This document shows positions 59,401-64,000 of a DNA stretch of 64,000 bases, one piece after another (the first letter of the stretch is position 1; the number at the start of each line of letters is the position of its first letter). Where the stretch lies: assembly GCA_026182355.1 (NCBI GenBank), contig JAPFBL010000569.1, positions 62,001 to 126,000 on the forward strand, given 5' to 3'. The notes under the pieces were generated by a model, which was not told the DNA's origin, ran no database searches, and saw nothing but the letters and a program-made list of their open reading frames with translations. The stretch is from Hermatobates lingyangjiaoensis (lineage: Eukaryota; Arthropoda; Insecta; Hemiptera; Hermatobatidae). Both the position numbers and the translations under genes were made by a program.

Positions 59401-59942
59401 TTTTGTGTTTGGAGACGCAATTCCTGAAATCCCCAAATATGAGTAAATAACACACTATATCAGATTGGAATTAATCTTTTTTGTGTGATGAAGTAATTCT
59501 GGAATCCCCCACCCCCGCCCGCAAAAACATTTGACTCCGCAATCAAGATATTTACAACAATAATATATCAAAAAGTAAGTAAAATTTTAAAGTCTTTAGA
59601 TTTATATTGTTTTAAGAAATGTAATAATACAAAAAATAAAAAAAAAAGTAAATTGACACAATATTTTCAAATCAAGTAAATATTTTCAAAAATTTTGTTT
59701 TATAAAGCATGTAGATTAAATAAAGATCTAATTTTTTACTTTACTTAAAGCAATCCGATCATTGATCTCGACAAATAAAGAGGTAAACGAACAAAATAAA
59801 AGAACATTGGAAATGTAGTACTTATATTAGAAGAGATTAAATTCTAATTAATTATATAAATGATATATTAAATCTGAATAATAATTATTCAGATATATTG
59901 AGTTGATTCTGTAATAGATTTCTTAAATATAGTTTATGACAT

Positions 59943-60145
59943 TCAATGATCAAACCACAATAAGAAATGGGAAAAAAGACTAAGATCTTTCAACCGTAAC
60001 AAGCGGTCTTCGTCAGAGCTTGTTACCCAACTCTGACGAAGACCGCTTGTTACGGTTGAAAGATCTTAGTCTTGTTTTCCCATTTCTTATTGTGGTTTGA
60101 TCATTGATTGTTGTTTCACGTGTTTATGTGAAATCTTTTTATAGT
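59943..60145. repeat. PLE terminal repeat inverted pair, both cores intact
   Basis: Arms 59943-60010 and 60037-60108 are inverted copies. Both read CTGACGA, GACCG/CGGTT hairpin, GAAAGATCTT, AGTC on their own strand (minus 59976-60022, plus 60032-60075). The flank GTTTCACGTGTTTATGTGAAA follows as at 545-575. Confidence 0.8.
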
Positions 60146-60593
60146 TTATGACATACATAATTGTTAAAATTTGAAAAATTTCTTTCTTTATGTTTACTTG
60201 ATAATGGAACTAGATTCAATTAGTATTTGCTTTCATAATGGTGATTTTACTAGGAATAGTTTAGTGGAAGTATTGTAACATTATATTAATAGTCTTTAGT
60301 GGCATAGTAGCAATGGAGCGTATTGGCGTAGTACCAATAATACTACAAAAAGTCAAAAATACAGAAATATTGATCTTATTACAGCTTAAAGTTTACAAAA
60401 AAACGTTAAAAGTTAAACTTGAACTAAAGAAATCAAAATTCTACTTGAAACTTACACCAAATTGTGGAAATATAAGATAAATAAAGTTATTACGTTCATA
60501 CCCTGAATATAGTAAATTCATAATGATGTAAAGTACTGATTGTTTTCATTGCCATCATTAATTAATACAGATTATTAATTAATATAAACTGAC
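60146..60593. other. Cadherin intron flank, nothing recognised
   Basis: AT-rich sequence downstream of cadherin exon 2. Confidence 0.5.
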
Positions 60594-60758
60594 CTGCACT
60601 GTAATGCTGTATTGCTCCTGCGCTGTGAATTTACCAATTGCTTCAATTACTCCTGTCTTGGGGTCTATTTTGAATTTGCTTCTCCCATTATTGGAAACAT
60701 GAAAGATACTATAGGATATTTCAGCATTTGCTCCCAGGTCATTGTCTGTTCCGATTAC
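60594..60758 (-). CDS. Cadherin exon 2
   Basis: 165 bp, 55 residues, phase 0 to 0. It carries GTDNDLGANAEISYSI, the usual DxDxGxNxxI/V.Y calcium-binding strand, then FKIDPKTGVIEAIG and EQYSITVQ. The donor is CAG|GTCAGT. It continues directly from exon 1 (REIVQ to VIGTDND). Confidence 0.93.
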
Positions 60759-61448
60759 CTGTAAATTGAAACAATTTGCTTGCTTAAACTATTAACACAA
60801 ACTATGGTATAGTGGAAAGCAAAGGATTAAGAAATGACGGAAACAGTAAAGCAGATCATCGGCCTAAGTATAGGCAGATGAAAACAGTTGATATCAACAT
60901 CAGACTGTGGATCGATCAACCTCCAAGAATATAGCGTACTGCTGTTCCTTTTCAAAGAGGCAATGTAATAATTATAATGATAATTAATTTTGCTTATAGA
61001 ATATTTTTCAACAAAGGAACTACCATTTTCACTACCAATTTAGGACTCCCAATGTAGAATCTGTAAGAATCACCGATCAAAAAAAAAACCGCTAAACGGC
61101 TGACGTTATCAACCGCTAGAGGATCGGTTTAAACAATAGAAAAATAAAATAAAATAGATATACAAAGAAAAAATTACAATAAGAATAGTAAAGAATTTTT
61201 TTTCACATTTTACACAACACGTATTCACACATAACCGTAACTTTGGCCCTAACAAGAACTTCGCCATCTTACATTATAACAGTAAAATAGAGTTTTTAAT
61301 TAAAAATAAAAATGAATCCACGCATTCTCATATTTATAGTAGATTAAGAAATGAAAACAATAAGCGGTTCAGTTAGCTTTGATAAGACAGGTATGATTGA
61401 CCTAATACAGGTGTGCATGTCATTGCGTTCAGGTCTGAGTTTACACAC

Positions 61449-61598
61449 CTGCACTATTTCTCTATGCGTCTCCCCAGCCTGTATAGAAATAGGCGCCAGC
61501 ATCGGCAGTCGAGGCTCGTTGTCGTTCACATCGTTCAGTGATACTGCTATCGTCAGAGGAGCACTTGCAGCGGTGCCGTGCTTCTCCCTTGCGACAAC
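61449..61598 (-). CDS. Cadherin exon 1 of the visible set
   Basis: 150 bp, 50 residues, phase 0 to 0. It encodes the end of one EC repeat (ASAPLTIAVSLNDVNDNEP) and the first strand of the next (ISIQAGETHREIVQ). The acceptor is TTTTAG on the minus strand and the donor CAG|GTGTGT. DVNDNEP is the classical calcium-binding inter-repeat linker. No preceding exon is visible between 61600 and the right edge. Confidence 0.92.
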
Positions 61599-62789
61599 CT
61601 AAAACAATATTATATTCAAAGTCAAAAAGTCATTTTTAAGGATTATTGACAAAATGTCAAATAAATATTGACAAGATTTGCTATATTTTCAAATTTTATA
61701 TAAGGTAAACTCTTTTACAGATTTGAATAGATTTAGCCTTCAACTTACAATATATATATTATAATAGAAATAACGAAAAATAACCATGAGAACTTAAAAG
61801 TCGAAGGTCATGCGTACTCTCCAAATACTCAAAAATCACTTTGGTAAATACATTAAAGAAATTGTGTAGAGCCATATTTGCCCAACCCTTCAATAATTCT
61901 GGCTTTGGTGGAAATGTTACAGAACGAATTCATAGAACAGTTATTACGAGAGAGAATTTAGAGGCAGTAGGTGTGCTGTACCACTGGTAATAAGAGCCCT
62001 TGTGGTAGTGATAATCAAAGTTCAAAATAGATATTAAAACAGAAAAGATTCTCGAAACGCATCTGTGTTCTTATAGGATTTAATGCAGGCTAATTTCAGT
62101 GGAAGCTAATTTTAACACTTACCCTAAGAAGTGGAGGCATATTTCAGCACTTAATCCTAACAAGGAAATCATACTTTACCATGTATATCTATGAAACTGG
62201 AACTTATTTTAAGATGCAAACCAAGTAAAGGAATAATGAATGTAATTGTGAATGTACTTTTATGAAATTGACTGCCCATTCACACTACTGTCTATGGTAA
62301 GTTTTAACCCGGACTCACATTGAAGCTGGACTCTAAGCAGTTCAATTTCTTCTTGAACTGTTACTATATATATACTCTAATCTGAGTTAAACACATTAAA
62401 CGGCACACACTGCGTAACGACTTAGCATAAATATACACAAGTCTGAAACTATTACTTCATCCTTTTCTTTTACATCTTTTACACTTCTTAAAAAAAGAAG
62501 TAAAGTCATTTAGTCATTGATTTAAGTTCATTACTTGAAGAAAGAAAACTTTGAGTATTTTCTCAGAATTCTGGCAAATTTCCTGCAGGTTAATTAATCC
62601 TAAAGAAAATAACTAAGACACCTTAAAGATTAACCTACACCTTTCCCAAAGTTGAAGCCATATCGTTGTTTATAGACCAACTTAATGAGTTTCTGGTAGA
62701 AATAAAACTTCCGTAATATGGATGGAAAGTTTATAGATTTATTCCGTAACTACAATTACTTAGTTTCAAGTTTTTTTTTTTAAACTTGA
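61599..62789. other. Upstream intron of the cadherin gene
   Basis: No cadherin-like exon with minus-strand splice sites seen here or in 63240-64000, so the preceding exon must lie beyond the window. Confidence 0.55.
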
Positions 62790-62874
62790 GAAACTTGTTA
62801 AGAAACAGGTATCAGCTAAGTTTGGTGTCATTTTCAATAATGGGTGTATCAAGTACGGACTGTAACCAAAATTT

Positions 62875-62927
<53 letters not shown>

Positions 62928-62930
62928 TAA
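62790..62930 (+). pseudogene. PLE N-terminal fragment ending in (TA)n
   Basis: Frame reads KLVKKQVSAKFGVIFNNGCI, then KYGL, a stop, PKFTNIYIYI and a 44-bp TA tract (62879-62922). Junction at FTN|IY as elsewhere. Confidence 0.72.
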
Positions 62931-63235
62931 AAGAAACGGTCCAGCGGACTTTTTTAAAATAAAATAAATTCAAAACGAAGGAAACACACAGAAAGACACA
63001 GACATAACTCACATCGATATTTCGACCATCATCGTCATCAGGAGGTGCGAAGAGCGAAGAGTCCCGCAGGAAGACAGGGCGGTACTCTTCCGACAGGACA
63101 GTACCGCCCTGTCTTCCTGCGGGACTCTTCGCTCTTCGCACCTCCTGATGACGACGATGGTCGAAATATCGATGTGAGTTATGTATGTGTCTTTCTGTGT
63201 GTTTCCTTCGTTTTGAATTTATTTTATATATATAT
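62925..63235. repeat. PLE terminal repeat inverted pair, ATAT-type, both cores intact
   Basis: Arms about 62930-63095 and 63098-63235 are inverted. The minus arm (63008-63048) and plus arm (63139-63178) each read CACCTC, CTGATGA, small hairpin, GAAATATC, GATGTG. Stem I pairs CACCTC with GATGTG with one mismatch. Stem III is ATAT. Confidence 0.78.
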
Positions 63236-64000
63236 AAGAAATTCAACAGTATCCCAACCGTTTAATAGAATAGATGTACATAGAAAGTACAATCTTTATC
63301 TTATAAAATAAATAGAATAATGAAAAATATAAGAACACTTACAAAACAGGTCACGGAAATTCTATATGCATATATATGATAAGCAACTATATATAATCGA
63401 AGAAAAAATCGTTTATGTCTGAAATTGCAAATTATTAATCATGAACACGTAATTCATGAATATCTCCAAGACTGATATATTTTTACCCCTTCTAGAATGA
63501 ATCACCGTAGATAGGTTTAACAAGAAAAAGAACTCCCATCCAGGTAACGTGACCTCTACAATACTCTGAGTTATTTCACGTAATTCATCACTTCCACCTA
63601 TATTTTCATATTACACTAACTTGAATTTTTTTTTTCAAATTCCTTTAATCTATTTTTATTATTATCATCTGATTTCATCAGATTACTTATTTCATTTGTT
63701 TATTACTTTAAGTTAATTTTGCCTCCTGTTTTAAAACAAAACAGATGCTAATTAATTTTTATGACATATGTTTTGATATTTATATTTTTTTTGTTTTATT
63801 AAACTTTGAAAAATAAGTTTACATATTGTTTTTATATTTTAAATTACTGTAATTAAAAAAAATGTAATAAATTTGTCTGGCAAAGTTATAATAGAATAAA
63901 AACACTTCAGTATCATATATAATTAGAGATTTTTAAAAATTACTAAATTGAGATTGTAATTTAAAGGTATTGTATTCACTATAAACTTTGAGTAATTATC

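Larger units (their letters stand above)
23535..61598 (-). other. Partial cadherin gene locus (18 consecutive exons)
   Basis: Eighteen minus-strand exons total 2531 coding bases and about 843 residues. All internal phases match: phase 0 except at three split codons (exons 6/7, 13/14, 16/17). The protein has the end of one EC repeat, seven more EC repeats, then a non-cadherin domain before the expected membrane segment. Calcium-site motifs such as LNDVNDNEP, SDINDKNP, DRNDIPP and EDVNDNGP recur about every 105 residues. Such proteins are long single-pass adhesion molecules. The repeat order followed by a membrane-adjacent domain resembles the CDH23/Drosophila Cad87A group; this subfamily call is from memory. 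Upstream exons lie past the right edge of the window. No transmembrane or cytoplasmic exon was found below 23535. Introns are full of transposon debris. Confidence 0.9.

Noticed and set aside
61351..61602. Plus-strand frame over cadherin exon 1
   Set aside because: Shadow of the minus-strand exon, which has the splice sites and the DVNDNEP motif.
62812..63246. 144-residue minus-strand frame
   Set aside because: Runs through the PLE inverted repeat and a TA tract; no domain.
1..64000. CRISPR arrays, bacterial operons, rRNA or functional tRNA genes
   Set aside because: Direct repeats here are satellites or transposon pieces. tRNA-like text is limited to the SINE heads. The sequence is clearly eukaryotic with spliced genes.

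Overview
The window is AT-rich animal DNA. It has short exons, introns of 0.1 to 5.5 kb, and many partly decayed mobile elements. Two multi-exon protein-coding loci are visible and neither is complete. The mix of a CDH23/Cad87A-type cadherin, an ABCA transporter, ZBED5/SCAND3-like hAT transposons, Penelope-like elements (PLEs), a Ty1/copia element and tRNA-derived SINEs fits an invertebrate, possibly an arthropod. The exact group is inference.

Right two thirds (23.5-61.6 kb, minus strand): 18 consecutive exons of a giant cadherin. Every exon joins the next with matching phase and continuous cadherin-repeat homology, giving about 843 residues without a gap: the end of one extracellular cadherin (EC) repeat, seven further repeats, and a region that looks like a membrane-adjacent domain. 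The 5' exons lie beyond the right edge. The exons for the transmembrane and cytoplasmic parts were not found.

Left part (14.7-17.3 kb, plus strand): three consecutive ABCA-family exons for the first transmembrane domain, up to the conserved EAVFPG motif. No ATP-binding-domain exon follows. The ABCA and cadherin loci face each other, and both lack their 3' exons.

Mobile elements fill the rest. At 17.8-22.2 kb a hAT transposase gene that has lost its BED-finger region is split by a copia element with short LTRs, a tRNA-type primer site and a 5-bp target duplication. The copia element carries a second copy of its own 5' end. A RNase H-bearing LINE remnant lies at 12.3-13.2 kb. Small non-autonomous elements with visible ends lie at 22.6, 32.5, 41.8, 50.6 and 56.0 kb. 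Two tRNA-derived SINEs lie at 45.5 and 54.9 kb, and Helitron-like ends at 1.5, 46.6 and 49.7 kb.

The most striking signal is a dispersed set of PLE terminal repeats. Many carry hammerhead-ribozyme-like cores: CUGANGA, a small hairpin, GAAA, then a short palindrome ending in UH. At least five sequence families are present, often as head-to-head inverted pairs. PLE N-terminal coding pieces repeatedly run straight into (TA)n tracts at two codon sites whose own sequence is AATATATAT. This suggests microhomology between element and target.
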